Shown here piece by piece: positions 46,579 to 55,210 of a DNA stretch of 64,000 nt. The DNA comes from Lachnotalea glycerini (GTDB taxonomy: Bacteria; Bacillota; Clostridia; Lachnospirales; Lachnospiraceae). The stretch covers positions 62,001 through 126,000 of the forward strand of contig NZ_QICS01000010.1 of NCBI RefSeq assembly GCF_003201285.1. Reading direction: 5' to 3'. A program made the position numbers and the translations under genes. The stretch's first letter is position 1. Each line of letters begins with the position of its first letter. The notes beneath the pieces are model-generated. The model was given only the letters and a program-made list of their open reading frames with translations, was not told the DNA's origin and ran no database searches.

Positions 46579-47322
46579 ATGATTAGGCAGATTATAAAGA
46601 TAGAGGAAGAGAAATGTAATGGCTGTGGAGCTTGTGCCAGTGCTTGTCATGAAGGAGCAATTGCTATGATTGATGGCAAAGCAAAGCTGATTCGGGATGA
46701 TTATTGTGATGGCTTGGGTAACTGTTTGCCGGTCTGCCCAACAGGTGCAATTACATTTGAAGAAAGAGAAGCGGCTGAATATGATGAAGAAGCAGTGGAA
46801 CAGTACCAAAAGAATAAGAAGCAAATGCAGGAGCAAAGTAGTGGTGCTTGCCATACAGGCGGTTGTCCTGGCAGCGCAGCGAGGGCATTAAAGCAAGAGA
46901 ACGCAGAGAAGATAGAAGAAGAGATACAAGAAAGTCACACTTACGCAGCAAAAAAAAGTGAGCTGATGCAATGGCCGGTGCAAATCAAGCTCGTTCCAGT
47001 AAATGCCCCTTATTTTGATAATGCAAATCTTTTAATTGCTGCAGACTGTACTGCTTATGCATACGCTAATTTCCATCAGGATTTTATTAAGAACCATATT
47101 ACGCTCGTAGGCTGTCCGAAGCTTGATGAGGGAGACTACTCAGAAAAATTAACCGCAATTATTAAAAACAATCATATTAAGAGTGTGAAAGTAGTTCGTA
47201 TGGAAGTACCATGCTGTGGTGGAATGGAGCATGCTGTTATACAAGCATTAAAAAATAGTAATAAAATGATCCCTTGGCAGGTGGTAACGATTTCTTGTGA
47301 TGGAAAAATATTAGATAACTAA
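46579..47322 (+). CDS. 4Fe-4S ferredoxin-type electron donor for Hcp
   Basis: 247 residues. Two ferredoxin motifs are in the first 60 residues (CNGCGACASAC and CDGLGNCLPVCP). A Glu-rich linker with CHTGGCPG follows, and a C-terminal domain contains GCPKLD and VPCCGGMEHA. This arrangement is common directly behind hcp in clostridia and presumably feeds electrons to it. GGAGG at 46569-46573 lies just before ATG 46579. The C-terminal domain has extra cysteines that may bind a further cluster. Confidence 0.88.
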   Translation: MIRQIIKIEEEKCNGCGACASACHEGAIAMIDGKAKLIRDDYCDGLGNCLPVCPTGAITFEEREAAEYDEEAVEQYQKNKKQMQEQSSGACHTGGCPGSAARALKQENAEKIEEEIQESHTYAAKKSELMQWPVQIKLVPVNAPYFDNANLLIAADCTAYAYANFHQDFIKNHITLVGCPKLDEGDYSEKLTAIIKNNHIKSVKVVRMEVPCCGGMEHAVIQALKNSNKMIPWQVVTISCDGKILDN

Positions 47323-47363
47323 ATCACTTAATTTCTTTATTAAGCAAAGAAGGGAGAGAGAAA

Positions 47364-47705
47364 ATGAGTATAAATAATACAATTATGAAAAATATAGTCA
47401 AATCAGAAGTAGTAGAATTAAAGGAGCAGGTTGGATATTTGGAGCATCAGGTGGTAAGCAAGACCTTAGTTCAGAATGAAGCTCTTAATATTACATTGTT
47501 TGCATTTGACAAAAACGAGGAAATCAGTTCTCATGAATCTAAGGGAGATGCTTTTGTTACATGCTTGGACGGCGAAGGTGAAATCACAATTGATGATGCA
47601 AAATACAGTTTAACTGAAGGTCAGTCAATAGTAATGCCTGCACGGCATCCACATGCTGTTTTCGGAAAAGAAAAATTTAAAATGCTGTTAGTAGTCGTGT
47701 TTTAA
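47364..47705 (+). CDS. Cupin-domain protein
   Basis: 113 residues forming one small beta-barrel. The motif EEISSHESKGDAFVTCLDGE and later MPARHPHAVFG give the His/Glu metal site of cupins. It lies 41 bp after the hcp-associated ferredoxin, with AAGGGAGAG upstream, and probably belongs to the hcp operon. Small cupins of this kind are often found with hcp. The ligand is unknown. Confidence 0.85.
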   Translation: MSINNTIMKNIVKSEVVELKEQVGYLEHQVVSKTLVQNEALNITLFAFDKNEEISSHESKGDAFVTCLDGEGEITIDDAKYSLTEGQSIVMPARHPHAVFGKEKFKMLLVVVF

Positions 47706-47724
47706 CATTGTAATAGTGGTATAG

Positions 47725-47759
47725 CTTAAGGGGTATCAAAATTATTGATATCCCTTAAG
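47725..47759. terminator. Convergent hairpin between cupin and DUF421 genes
   Basis: Arms 47725-47739 and 47745-47759 pair over 15 positions with one mismatch-like step (CTTAAGGGGTATCAA against TTGATATCCCTTAAG). No long T run follows. Confidence 0.55.
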
Positions 47760-47801
47760 TATGTCATATAATTAAAATAGATTCTGTTGAATTGACATGT
47801 A

Positions 47802-48509
47802 TCATTCAAAAAGATCAAGCATCATTTTTTCACCATGCTTTTTGTATACCTGAAGCTTGTTATTTAAATCGCAAGTAGCTAAAAAAATATCTGAAATTTC
47901 TTTGATATCATGAGATTTCAACTGATCTATCAGCCATTTTTCATTTTTCCCGGTATGTTTTAGGTTTTCAAAAAGAATATTACCATCTATAATCACGTTG
48001 GCTACCAAATTATCCTGAGTTGGCTTAATGCCAAGATCTTTACCAATAATAGGGCGCTGGTCAGATACAGGAAGAATACTCACTTTACCGTTTGCTTCTA
48101 ATATTATTGTTTGAATATTAGATAAATCGAAATATCCATTGATTCTTAATTGTGACATAAATTCATTAATATCTATTCTGGCTTTTTGCAAATTTTTAGA
48201 AAATATCTCTCCATTATCAAATAGTATAATAGCTTTTCCTGTGACTAGTCGCCTGAGCTTGATAGATTTATCAGTTAAAATGGAAAGCAAAAATATAATA
48301 ATTCCATATACCAGCATTGCGACAAATGGCTTTAAAGAATCTGTAAATTCAGTGGTAGCAAGCTCCGCGGCAATGGAACCGATTGTAATACTGTTAATGT
48401 AATCAAACATGCTAAGCTGTGACATTTCACGGTTACCAATCAGCTTGGTTATGATAAATAAAGTTAGAATAGAAACCAGAGAGGTAAAAAGTGCCTGTAA
48501 TATTTCCAT
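47802..48509 (-). CDS. DUF421/YetF-family membrane protein
   Basis: 235 residues. Three membrane helices (about 5-80, with GNREMSQLSMFDYINSITIG) are followed by a soluble double domain (GKAIILFDNGEIF and NVIIDGNILFENL). This is the YetF/YcaP layout. Function is not established; some relatives affect spore or stress traits. It is a single gene, converging on the hcp operon. Confidence 0.88.
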   Translation of the reverse strand: MEILQALFTSLVSILTLFIITKLIGNREMSQLSMFDYINSITIGSIAAELATTEFTDSLKPFVAMLVYGIIIFLLSILTDKSIKLRRLVTGKAIILFDNGEIFSKNLQKARIDINEFMSQLRINGYFDLSNIQTIILEANGKVSILPVSDQRPIIGKDLGIKPTQDNLVANVIIDGNILFENLKHTGKNEKWLIDQLKSHDIKEISDIFLATCDLNNKLQVYKKHGEKMMLDLFE

Positions 48510-48741
48510 TTTTAAGCTTCCTTTCTAATGTATTGAAACTATAGCAATTAAAATATTACTGTTAGTATCGTTACTTTCTATAAAATTATGTATGAAAGTA
48601 GTAAATTAACTTAAGTTTGACTAAATAAAAATGCCATTTGTGATTTCTTTTTTGAAAAACAACTTCTTTTTATGTACTACTGATTAAATAATAATGTAAA
48701 GAAATACACCCTCTTTGATCAATGAAGGTGTATGTTCAATT

Positions 48742-48819
48742 TTATTCTATTTTTTTACCACACTTTGTACAGAAGAGATTAACTTTTGTAAGTGAGTTTC
48801 CGCACTGCTCGCAGTAGCC
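48742..48819 (-). pseudogene. Zinc-ribbon tail in frame behind the reductase stop codon
   Basis: Reading on past the TAA at 48820-48822 in the same frame gives 25 codons that encode two CxxC pairs (CEQC and CTKC, ten residues apart) followed by GKK and a TAA at 48742. This is the normal zinc-ribbon pattern. There is no start codon of its own in this frame. It is either a tail lost by a nonsense change or one reached by readthrough. Confidence 0.6.
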
Positions 48820-50814
48820 TTAAATATGGTTGGCAACTTCATAGGCATCCCAAATAGCATACATAATGTTTGATACCTTTTTGGCATCTCCGAGTAAATG
48901 TAAATCAGAAACCTCAAATTCCAAATCATAATATAAAGAGTTTTGCTCCTGATAACCAACAGAGAGTATAACACTATCACAGGTAATTTCTTTTTCACCG
49001 TCAGAAGTAGTCATTTTCAACTGACCATTTTCAAATTTGTTTACCTTAGCATCAGTTATTACATCAATGTGGTTGAATGGAATTAATTTCTCTAGCATTT
49101 CACTGTTAGCATGACAAAGAGGTCCGTTTACGGCCAGTATTTTGTGAAGAGCTTCCACAATGGTTACCTTTTTACCTTGTTTTGCAAGCCAAAGAGCAGT
49201 TTCACAGCCGACTAGACCGCCACCAACTACAACAGTAGTTTCACCTGCATCTTTAGAGCCAAGCAATACCTCAGAAGCAGTATATACCTTGGCATTATCA
49301 CCCAAAGAAAAGACTTTAGGAGTAGAGCCGGTTGCAATGATGACCGTATCACATTTTGATGATAATACCATATCTTTTGAAACTGTAGTATTTAAATGAA
49401 CGGGAATGTCTAAGTCCTTTAACTGATTGGTAAACCATTTTGCTAAAGCGATATCATCCTCCTTAAAATCAGGAGCTCCGCCCGGAATTAAATTACCGCC
49501 TAATTGAGAAGATTGTTCGTAAACTTCCGGTTCATGACCACGAAGCTTCAATACTCTGGCAGCTTCACAGCCGGCAATACCACCGCCAACAATCATAACC
49601 TTTTTCTTCTTTAAAATTGGAGTTAATGCAGTGGCACGTTCGCGACAGGCTTGTGGATTTACTGCGCAGTTTAACATTGAGTATTCCTGAATACGCCCCA
49701 TACAGCCTTCTTGACATGAAATACAAGGGCGAATAGACGACGCCTGATTCATTCTTAATTTGTTTACATAATCTGGATCAGCAAGTAGTGGTCGACCCAG
49801 GCTAATCATGTCACAGGTTCCATTATCAATAGCTTCTAAGGCCATAACAGGATTGTCCATTCTACCGGCGCAAATAATAGGAACGCCAACAGTCTCTTTC
49901 ATTATTTTAGAAAAAGGACGATATAAGCCCTTTTCCTGATACATTGGCGGATGACTCCAATACCAAGAATCATATGACCCAACGTCAACATCCAAAGAAT
50001 CATAGCCATAAGCTACTAATAATTTGGCTGCCTCAATTCCCTCTGGTAAGTCTCGTCCCTTTTCTATGAATTCTTCACCGGGTAAAGCACCATCACGTAA
50101 ATCCTTAATAAAGCTCTTAGGACTGTAGCGAAGCGCAACAGGAAAATCCTTTCCGCAGCGAGCCTTGATTTCTTCAACAATCTCTTTAGCAAAACGAAGG
50201 CGATTTTCAAGACTTCCTCCGTATTCATCTGTTCTTTGATTAAACAATGAGATAGCAAATTGATCAATTAAATAACCTTCATGCACCGCATGAATTTCAA
50301 CACCGTCGAAGCCAGCACGTTTTGCATGAAAAGCACCATCTCCGAATTTCTTAACAATGCTCTTGATTTCCTCAACAGTTAATGCACGACAGGTCTTATC
50401 AAGCCATCTATGCTGGATTGGAGATGGAGCTACGGGTGGGTAATCACCAAGATTGGTTGGAATTGTTACACGTCCAAATCCACCGGACATTTGTAAGAAA
50501 ACCTTGGCGTTGTAAGCATGAATTCGTTCAGTCATTTCTCGTCCGGTTCTTACAAACTGAACCGGATTATGTGTGGAACAAGGAACATTAGGCATACCGT
50601 GTTCCTCTACTTCATTGTCGACAAAGGTTACCCCCGTAATGATTAATCCGGTTCCGCCCTTGGCACGCTCGGTATAATAGTCAATACCACGTTGATTAAA
50701 GCCACCTTCTGCATCGGCAAGACCAAGAGGTCCCATCGGAGCCAGAGCAAACCGGTTTTTAATTGTGACAGAGCCAATTTTAATTGGTGTAAAAAGATTT
50801 TTGTACTGAAACAT
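48820..50814 (-). CDS. Old-Yellow-Enzyme-type FMN/FAD/Fe-S oxidoreductase
   Basis: 664 residues. An FMN TIM barrel (1-350, FALAPMGPLG, HAVHEGYLIDQF, CAGRMDNP) is followed by a 4Fe-4S site CISCQEGC with a further Cys 11 residues on. Then come FAD (VGGGIAGCEAARVL) and NAD(P)H (VGGGLVGCETALWL) domains. This is the 2,4-dienoyl-CoA reductase/BaiCD-BaiH/enoate reductase architecture. It reduces an activated C=C bond; the substrate is open. The gene has its own PadR-type operator overlapping a TTGACA promoter, and a zinc-ribbon tail lies in frame beyond its stop. Confidence 0.92.
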   Translation of the reverse strand: MFQYKNLFTPIKIGSVTIKNRFALAPMGPLGLADAEGGFNQRGIDYYTERAKGGTGLIITGVTFVDNEVEEHGMPNVPCSTHNPVQFVRTGREMTERIHAYNAKVFLQMSGGFGRVTIPTNLGDYPPVAPSPIQHRWLDKTCRALTVEEIKSIVKKFGDGAFHAKRAGFDGVEIHAVHEGYLIDQFAISLFNQRTDEYGGSLENRLRFAKEIVEEIKARCGKDFPVALRYSPKSFIKDLRDGALPGEEFIEKGRDLPEGIEAAKLLVAYGYDSLDVDVGSYDSWYWSHPPMYQEKGLYRPFSKIMKETVGVPIICAGRMDNPVMALEAIDNGTCDMISLGRPLLADPDYVNKLRMNQASSIRPCISCQEGCMGRIQEYSMLNCAVNPQACRERATALTPILKKKKVMIVGGGIAGCEAARVLKLRGHEPEVYEQSSQLGGNLIPGGAPDFKEDDIALAKWFTNQLKDLDIPVHLNTTVSKDMVLSSKCDTVIIATGSTPKVFSLGDNAKVYTASEVLLGSKDAGETTVVVGGGLVGCETALWLAKQGKKVTIVEALHKILAVNGPLCHANSEMLEKLIPFNHIDVITDAKVNKFENGQLKMTTSDGEKEITCDSVILSVGYQEQNSLYYDLEFEVSDLHLLGDAKKVSNIMYAIWDAYEVANHI

Positions 50815-50848
50815 AAATACCTCCTTGTTAAAATGTTATCATAAATTT

Positions 50849-50887
50849 AGCATATCATACACATAAAAACATGTCAATAATTACATG
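50849..50887 (-). promoter_or_regulatory. Promoter of the oxidoreductase with PadR-type operator
   Basis: On the minus strand TTGACA (50877-50872), 17-bp spacer, TATGCT (50854-50849). CATGT-N8-ACATG at 50870-50887, matching the ATGT-N8-ACAT form bound by PadR proteins, overlaps the -35 box. The padR gene is next upstream. Confidence 0.7.
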
Positions 50888-50900
50888 ATTGAATAAAAAT

Positions 50901-51000
50901 AAATAAGGACTGTTGTAAAAAAGAAATACCCAATATAACATAATTTATTTATTATTTTATAATTTAGTATTTCCAATTTAGTTACAACAAATCCTTATTT
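50901..51000 (-). terminator. Large imperfect hairpin after padR
   Basis: AAATAAGGACTGTTGTAA (50901-50918) pairs with TTACAACAAATCCTTATTT (50982-51000) with one bulge, and inner bases pair further. On the minus strand it is followed by ATTTTTATT, so it probably ends the padR transcript. Confidence 0.6.
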
Positions 51001-51030
51001 TTTCTAAAACATATTTACTTTAAGTCTCAT

Positions 51031-51561
51031 CTACAACTTGCTTAGACATATTTTTAACCAGTCTAAATAAGCATTTTCGCGCATGATAGCGCTTAATAAT
51101 ACCATATAATCCCCAAATTCGACGGAGCCTATTAAGGGTTCATGGCTATATTCATCCAGACGCTGCTTAAGAAATTGATATTTAGCAAATCGTTTTTCAT
51201 ATTGATCCTTAATCAGGGCTTTTAGCTGGTTCTGATTCATATTTTCTGAAAAGTACATTCGTAAGCGAAAGACATCCTTAGGGGTCGGCTCCAGTTCCTC
51301 TGCAATAAGAAGCCATTGCGCCAAATCAGTTATACCTTCTTTGGTAATCGAATATACTTTTTTTTCTAGAACTTCACCACTAATCTGAACTTCATATTTG
51401 ATTAATCCTTCTTCTGTTAATCGTTTTAGTTCAGGGTAAATCTGGCTATGCTTAGCGTGCCAGAAGTTCATTAAATCCCGGTCAAATTCTTTGGATATAT
51501 CATATCCTGTCATTGGATGTCTATTTAATAATCCCAGAATGGCATATTTTAATACACGCAT
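51031..51561 (-). CDS. PadR-family transcriptional regulator (Vir/AphA type)
   Basis: 176 residues. A winged helix (YAILGLLNRHPMTGYDISKEF, then HSQIYPELKRLTEEGLI) is followed by the C-terminal helical dimerisation domain of the longer PadR subfamily. PadR proteins repress detoxification or phenolic-acid enzymes and release DNA on ligand binding. The PadR-type site over the promoter of the neighbouring oxidoreductase makes that gene the likely target, so its substrate may be an aromatic or enoate compound. Confidence 0.9.
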   Translation of the reverse strand: MRVLKYAILGLLNRHPMTGYDISKEFDRDLMNFWHAKHSQIYPELKRLTEEGLIKYEVQISGEVLEKKVYSITKEGITDLAQWLLIAEELEPTPKDVFRLRMYFSENMNQNQLKALIKDQYEKRFAKYQFLKQRLDEYSHEPLIGSVEFGDYMVLLSAIMRENAYLDWLKICLSKL

Positions 51562-51742
51562 AGTTCCTCCATTATAAAAATTAATGCAATCCTTTCAAAA
51601 AAATGCTGAGAGGCAATTGTTAATATCATAGCAATATCAATACAATAGCACTATAGATAATGCTTTGTCAAATGCCAATCGAGCATTTAATTCATGATAA
51701 GGAAAGCAATTGATATGATTTATCTTATCTAGATAAAATAAA

Positions 51743-51793
51743 TTGATATTTGTAATAATATGTATTATAATAATTAGACAATATATTGTCTAA
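51743..51793 (+). promoter_or_regulatory. marR promoter with perfect palindromic operator
   Basis: TTGATA (51743-51748), 17-bp spacer and TATAAT (51766-51771) are followed by the perfect 20-bp palindrome TTAGACAATATATTGTCTAA (51774-51793), where transcription should start. A second palindrome, TTATCTAGATAA, lies at 51725-51736. Confidence 0.75.
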
Positions 51794-51808
51794 ATGAAAG
51801 GAGGTAAT

Positions 51809-52285
51809 ATGGAATTATTTTTAATACAGCAAATTTATGCGACATTATTTGCTACAAATAATAAAATACAGACAATGTTTGACAAACAATATAAGGATTT
51901 AACGTTACGTCAATTTATGCTTTTGCTGGCAATCAGTCACATACCTGAGGGAGAATGTACGTTTAACAGGTTAGCAAAGCAATTAGGAACTTCAAAGCAG
52001 AATATTAAGCAATTAGTGACTATTTTGAAAGAAAAGAGATATATTCTGGTTGAAGCTAGTAAAGTGGATAAGCGGGCAAAAAATATTAGTTTAACACAAG
52101 GTGGAATTGAGATAGGAGTAGCTTATGCAGAGGTTGGAAATGTTTTTTTGAACAATATTGCAAGTCAGTTTACAATGGAAGAATTAGAACAACTTTGGAA
52201 TCTGCTAAAACGATTTTATGCTTTTGATGGAGTGCAGATGGATGGTTTTGACATCCATCCTAACAATGAGAAAGGAAGAGATTAA
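51809..52285 (+). CDS. MarR-family transcriptional regulator
   Basis: 158 residues from ATG 51809, with AAAGGAGG at 51796-51803. The winged helix is seen in TFNRLAKQLGTSKQNIKQLV and the wing KVDKRAKNISLT (the DxR-type motif). A perfect palindrome at its own transcription start implies autorepression. It overlaps a CPBP-family gene downstream, so the pair forms one operon. The ligand is unknown. Confidence 0.88.
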   Translation: MELFLIQQIYATLFATNNKIQTMFDKQYKDLTLRQFMLLLAISHIPEGECTFNRLAKQLGTSKQNIKQLVTILKEKRYILVEASKVDKRAKNISLTQGGIEIGVAYAEVGNVFLNNIASQFTMEELEQLWNLLKRFYAFDGVQMDGFDIHPNNEKGRD

Positions 52286-53042
52286 AATTAAAGATAAAAT
52301 AATTGTGAATTATTTAATGATAACATTTCTTATATCATATGGATTATGGGGAACGATTATTATTGCAAATCAATTCGGATATTTAAAAATCAAAAATCCA
52401 GTTTGTATGAGTTTATTGTTATTAGGTGCTTTTGGTCCAACAATTAGTTCCTATATTGTGCAAAAAAAAGATGGAAGGATTTCTAGCTTAAAAGATTTTA
52501 TCAGAAAAGCTTTTCGTTTTAAAGATTCAGTGGTTTCATATAGTTTGGTAATACTTTTTCTTGTATTATATTTTATCTATCCTGCAATCAGAGGCAGAGT
52601 GACATTGGGAATTCCTATTTACCTATCTGTGTTAATGATTCCGCTTATGTTATTTGGAGGTGGAATGGAAGAGGTTGGATGGAGATGGGTTCTGCAACCA
52701 GAGTTAGAGAAAATATTTCCTTTTGGTGTGGCTACGGTTATTACATCATTAATTTGGACATTTTGGCATTTACCACTGTTTTTTATTAAAGGTTCATCTC
52801 AGTCATATGTTAATTTTTTTGCATTTCTTATTCTGTTAATTGGTATGTCTTTTGCTCAAGCTACAATATATGGATATAGTAAAAATATTTGGTTATGTGC
52901 ACTTGTTCATTGCTCTTTAAATGCACTTCCTATTACCTTTGTATTTGAAGAAAGTGTATCTATAAATATAGGTATTTCAATTATCATGGTAGTAGGTTCA
53001 CTAATAGTAAGACAGGTATTAAAAAAGTCCATCACTTATTAA
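52266..53042 (+). CDS. CPBP-family intramembrane protease-like protein
   Basis: 258 residues if ATG 52266 is used, overlapping marR by 20 bp; this start lacks a good ribosome site, and a start further in, near the marR stop, is possible. About seven membrane helices are present. The Abi/CPBP motifs are MEEVGWRWVLQPELEK (EExxxR), FWHLPLFF and HCSLNALPI, giving the Glu and His residues of the membrane active site. Members process prenylated proteins or give bacteriocin immunity. Here it is under MarR control. Confidence 0.8.
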   Translation: MRKEEIKIKDKIIVNYLMITFLISYGLWGTIIIANQFGYLKIKNPVCMSLLLLGAFGPTISSYIVQKKDGRISSLKDFIRKAFRFKDSVVSYSLVILFLVLYFIYPAIRGRVTLGIPIYLSVLMIPLMLFGGGMEEVGWRWVLQPELEKIFPFGVATVITSLIWTFWHLPLFFIKGSSQSYVNFFAFLILLIGMSFAQATIYGYSKNIWLCALVHCSLNALPITFVFEESVSINIGISIIMVVGSLIVRQVLKKSITY

Positions 53043-53092
53043 AACATTCATAAATATAATAGTTTATAAAATCCTCAAGAACATGTATAATG

Positions 53093-53153
53093 TAACTTAT
53101 CGTAAGAAAATCAAGCGTCAGCGAAGCTGGCATTTGATTTTAACGATAAGTTA
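53093..53153. repeat. Long inverted repeat between CPBP and MATE genes
   Basis: TAACTTATCGT (53093-53103) mirrors ACGATAAGTTA (53143-53153); GAAAATCAA pairs with TTGATTTT inside, and CAGC-GAA-GCTG forms the tip. No T tract follows, so it is not a classic terminator. A smaller GTTTCC/GGAAAC pair lies just beyond (53158-53172). Confidence 0.6.
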
Positions 53154-53244
53154 ACGAGTTTCCCAAGGAAACGAGTGAAGAAATGAAACGAGAAGAATCA
53201 AAGTATTAATGAACATACGATAAGGCAAAATATTTGGAGGAACT

Positions 53245-54621
53245 ATGAAAAAGTACATTGGGGATAAGAAATTTTACAAAATGGTATTAATTTTGGCAAT
53301 ACCAGTTATGATACAGAATGGAATAACAAACTTTGTCAGCTTATTGGATAACATTATGGTTGGACAGGTTGGAACGGAGCAGATGTCAGGCGTTGCAATT
53401 GTCAATCAATTAATTTTTGTATATAATTTATGTATTTTTGGAATTGTATCAGGTGCCAGTATATTTGGAACGCAATTTTACGGAAAAGGTAATTATGAGG
53501 GGATGAAAAATGCATTTCGATTTAAAATCATCTCTTGCATTATTATGAGTGGAATTGGAATTTTTATTTTATATGGTTTTCAAACCGAATTAATTTCCCT
53601 TTATCTGCATGAGGGAAGTGGCATTGGAGATATTAATGCGGCATTCAATTATGCAAGGGAATATCTGCTTATTATGCTCACAAGTCTGGTTCCTTTTGCA
53701 ATTTCACAGGTTTATTCTAGCACGCTGCGTGAAATGGGGAAAACAGTAGTACCCATGATTGCAGGAATTGTTGCTGTATTTGTAAATATGGTATTGAATT
53801 ATATTTTGATTTTCGGTAAATTTGGCGCTCCTGTATTAGGCGTGCAAGGTGCTGCAATTGCAACGGTAATTGCAAAATACATGGAATGTATCATTATAGT
53901 GACTTGGGTGCACCGACATGCAGCTGATAATAAATTTATTATTGGAGCTTACCAAAGCTTTGCAATACCAAGGCAGTTGGTAAAGCAGATTATGATTAAG
54001 GGTGCTCCGCTGATGGTTAATGAGGCACTTTGGGCAAGCGGAATGGCAATTATTATGCAGTGCTATTCAATAAGAGGGCTTGAGGTGATTGCGGGAATGA
54101 ATATTTCTACGACTATATCAAATATGTTTAATATTGTTTTTATTGCCCTGGGAAGCTCAGTTGCTATTATAATTGGACAATTATTGGGGGCGAACAAGAT
54201 GGATGAGGCAAAGGATACAGATGCCAAATTAATTTTTTTCTCAGTAGTAAGCTGTATTTTTATTGGAATTATTATGGCTATCGTGGCACCACTGTTTCCG
54301 GCTATTTATAAAACCAGCGATGAGGTTAAATATCTGGCCAGCCGATTTATCATGGTGGCAGCGCTATGCATGCCAATTAATGCATTTACACACGCAAGTT
54401 ATTTTACGCTTCGTTCAGGTGGAAAAACAATTATCACCTTTTTGTTTGATAGCGTATTTGTGTGGGTTATTAGTATACCGGCGGCTTATTTTTTGACAAG
54501 GTTCAGCGACTTACATATTATTATGGTTTATTTAATTTGTCAGCTATTGGATATTATAAAATGCATCATTGGATATATTCTTATTAAAAAAGGTGTTTGG
54601 TTGCAGAATATTGTGGTGTGA
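53245..54621 (+). CDS. MATE-family multidrug/metabolite exporter
   Basis: 458 residues, twelve membrane helices in two related halves. LLDNIMVGQVGTEQMSGVAI is the typical first-half signature; TISNMFNIVFIALGSSVAIIIG in the second half is a counterpart, given here in part. It expels cationic compounds by Na+ or H+ exchange. TTGGAGG is at 53234-53240. A 61-bp inverted repeat and a further hairpin lie in the 200-bp upstream region and could regulate it. Confidence 0.92.
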   Translation: MKKYIGDKKFYKMVLILAIPVMIQNGITNFVSLLDNIMVGQVGTEQMSGVAIVNQLIFVYNLCIFGIVSGASIFGTQFYGKGNYEGMKNAFRFKIISCIIMSGIGIFILYGFQTELISLYLHEGSGIGDINAAFNYAREYLLIMLTSLVPFAISQVYSSTLREMGKTVVPMIAGIVAVFVNMVLNYILIFGKFGAPVLGVQGAAIATVIAKYMECIIIVTWVHRHAADNKFIIGAYQSFAIPRQLVKQIMIKGAPLMVNEALWASGMAIIMQCYSIRGLEVIAGMNISTTISNMFNIVFIALGSSVAIIIGQLLGANKMDEAKDTDAKLIFFSVVSCIFIGIIMAIVAPLFPAIYKTSDEVKYLASRFIMVAALCMPINAFTHASYFTLRSGGKTIITFLFDSVFVWVISIPAAYFLTRFSDLHIIMVYLICQLLDIIKCIIGYILIKKGVWLQNIVV

Positions 54622-54691
54622 TAAGAAGTTACGTTATATATAAAAAAACTCTGACATATAATAATTGTAAGAGGATTATGTTGGAGTTTTT

Positions 54692-55207
54692 ATGAAATTT
54701 GATTACAATAAGATATTCCATAATACCGAAACATTTATTAAAGATAAACTGAAAAGAAATGGGGTTATGGCAGGAGCAATGCTAATATTGCTAGCGGTTG
54801 GGATGCTATTTACACCAAAACTGGTATCGATAACCACAAGCACAAATGCAAGTAAAAGAGAGCTTCCCATTTACTGTGTGGAGACACAAAAACCTCAAGT
54901 CGCATTAAGCTTTGATGCAGCATGGGGAAATGAAGATACACAAAAAATTTTGGATATTCTTGCAAAACACGAGGTTAAGGTTACATTTTTTATGACAGGA
55001 GGCTGGATAGAGGAATATCCAGAGGATGTAAAAAATATTGCACAAGCCGGTCATGATCTGGGCAATCATAGTGAAAATCATAAGCAAATGTCACAACTTA
55101 GCAAGCAGGAGTGTATTGAAGAAATTCAAAAGCCGCATGAGAAAGTAAAGGAACTGACTGGAATTGATATGTTTTTATTCAGACCACCTAATGGTAATAG
55201 GGTATAA
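54692..55207 (+). pseudogene. PdaB-like sporulation polysaccharide deacetylase, 3' part cut off
   Basis: 171 residues. A membrane anchor (about 26-48) precedes the NodB-fold domain. Motif 1 is VALSFDAAWGNEDT, with the Asp typical of the PdaB branch, and motif 2 is GNHSENHKQM. The reading breaks off in motif 3 right after FRPPNG, where about 80 further residues are expected. A serine recombinase gene begins 3 bp on, pointing back. The gene therefore looks split by an integrated element; the missing part should lie past the other end. GGAG at 54681-54684 precedes ATG 54692. Confidence 0.8.
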
Positions 55208-55210
55208 TGA
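55184..55210. other. Probable left attachment junction of the integrated element
   Basis: The deacetylase sequence is normal up to the codons for Arg-Pro-Pro-Asn-Gly (55181-55195), then loses similarity and stops at 55207. The recombinase gene ends at 55211. Integrases of this family normally sit at one end of their element, so crossover probably lies within about 55184-55200. The exact core needs the other end. Confidence 0.6.

Noticed and set aside
48747-48998. 83-codon frame overlapping the end of the OYE reductase
   Set aside because: It is in a different frame from both the reductase and the zinc-ribbon tail and codes for no recognisable pattern.
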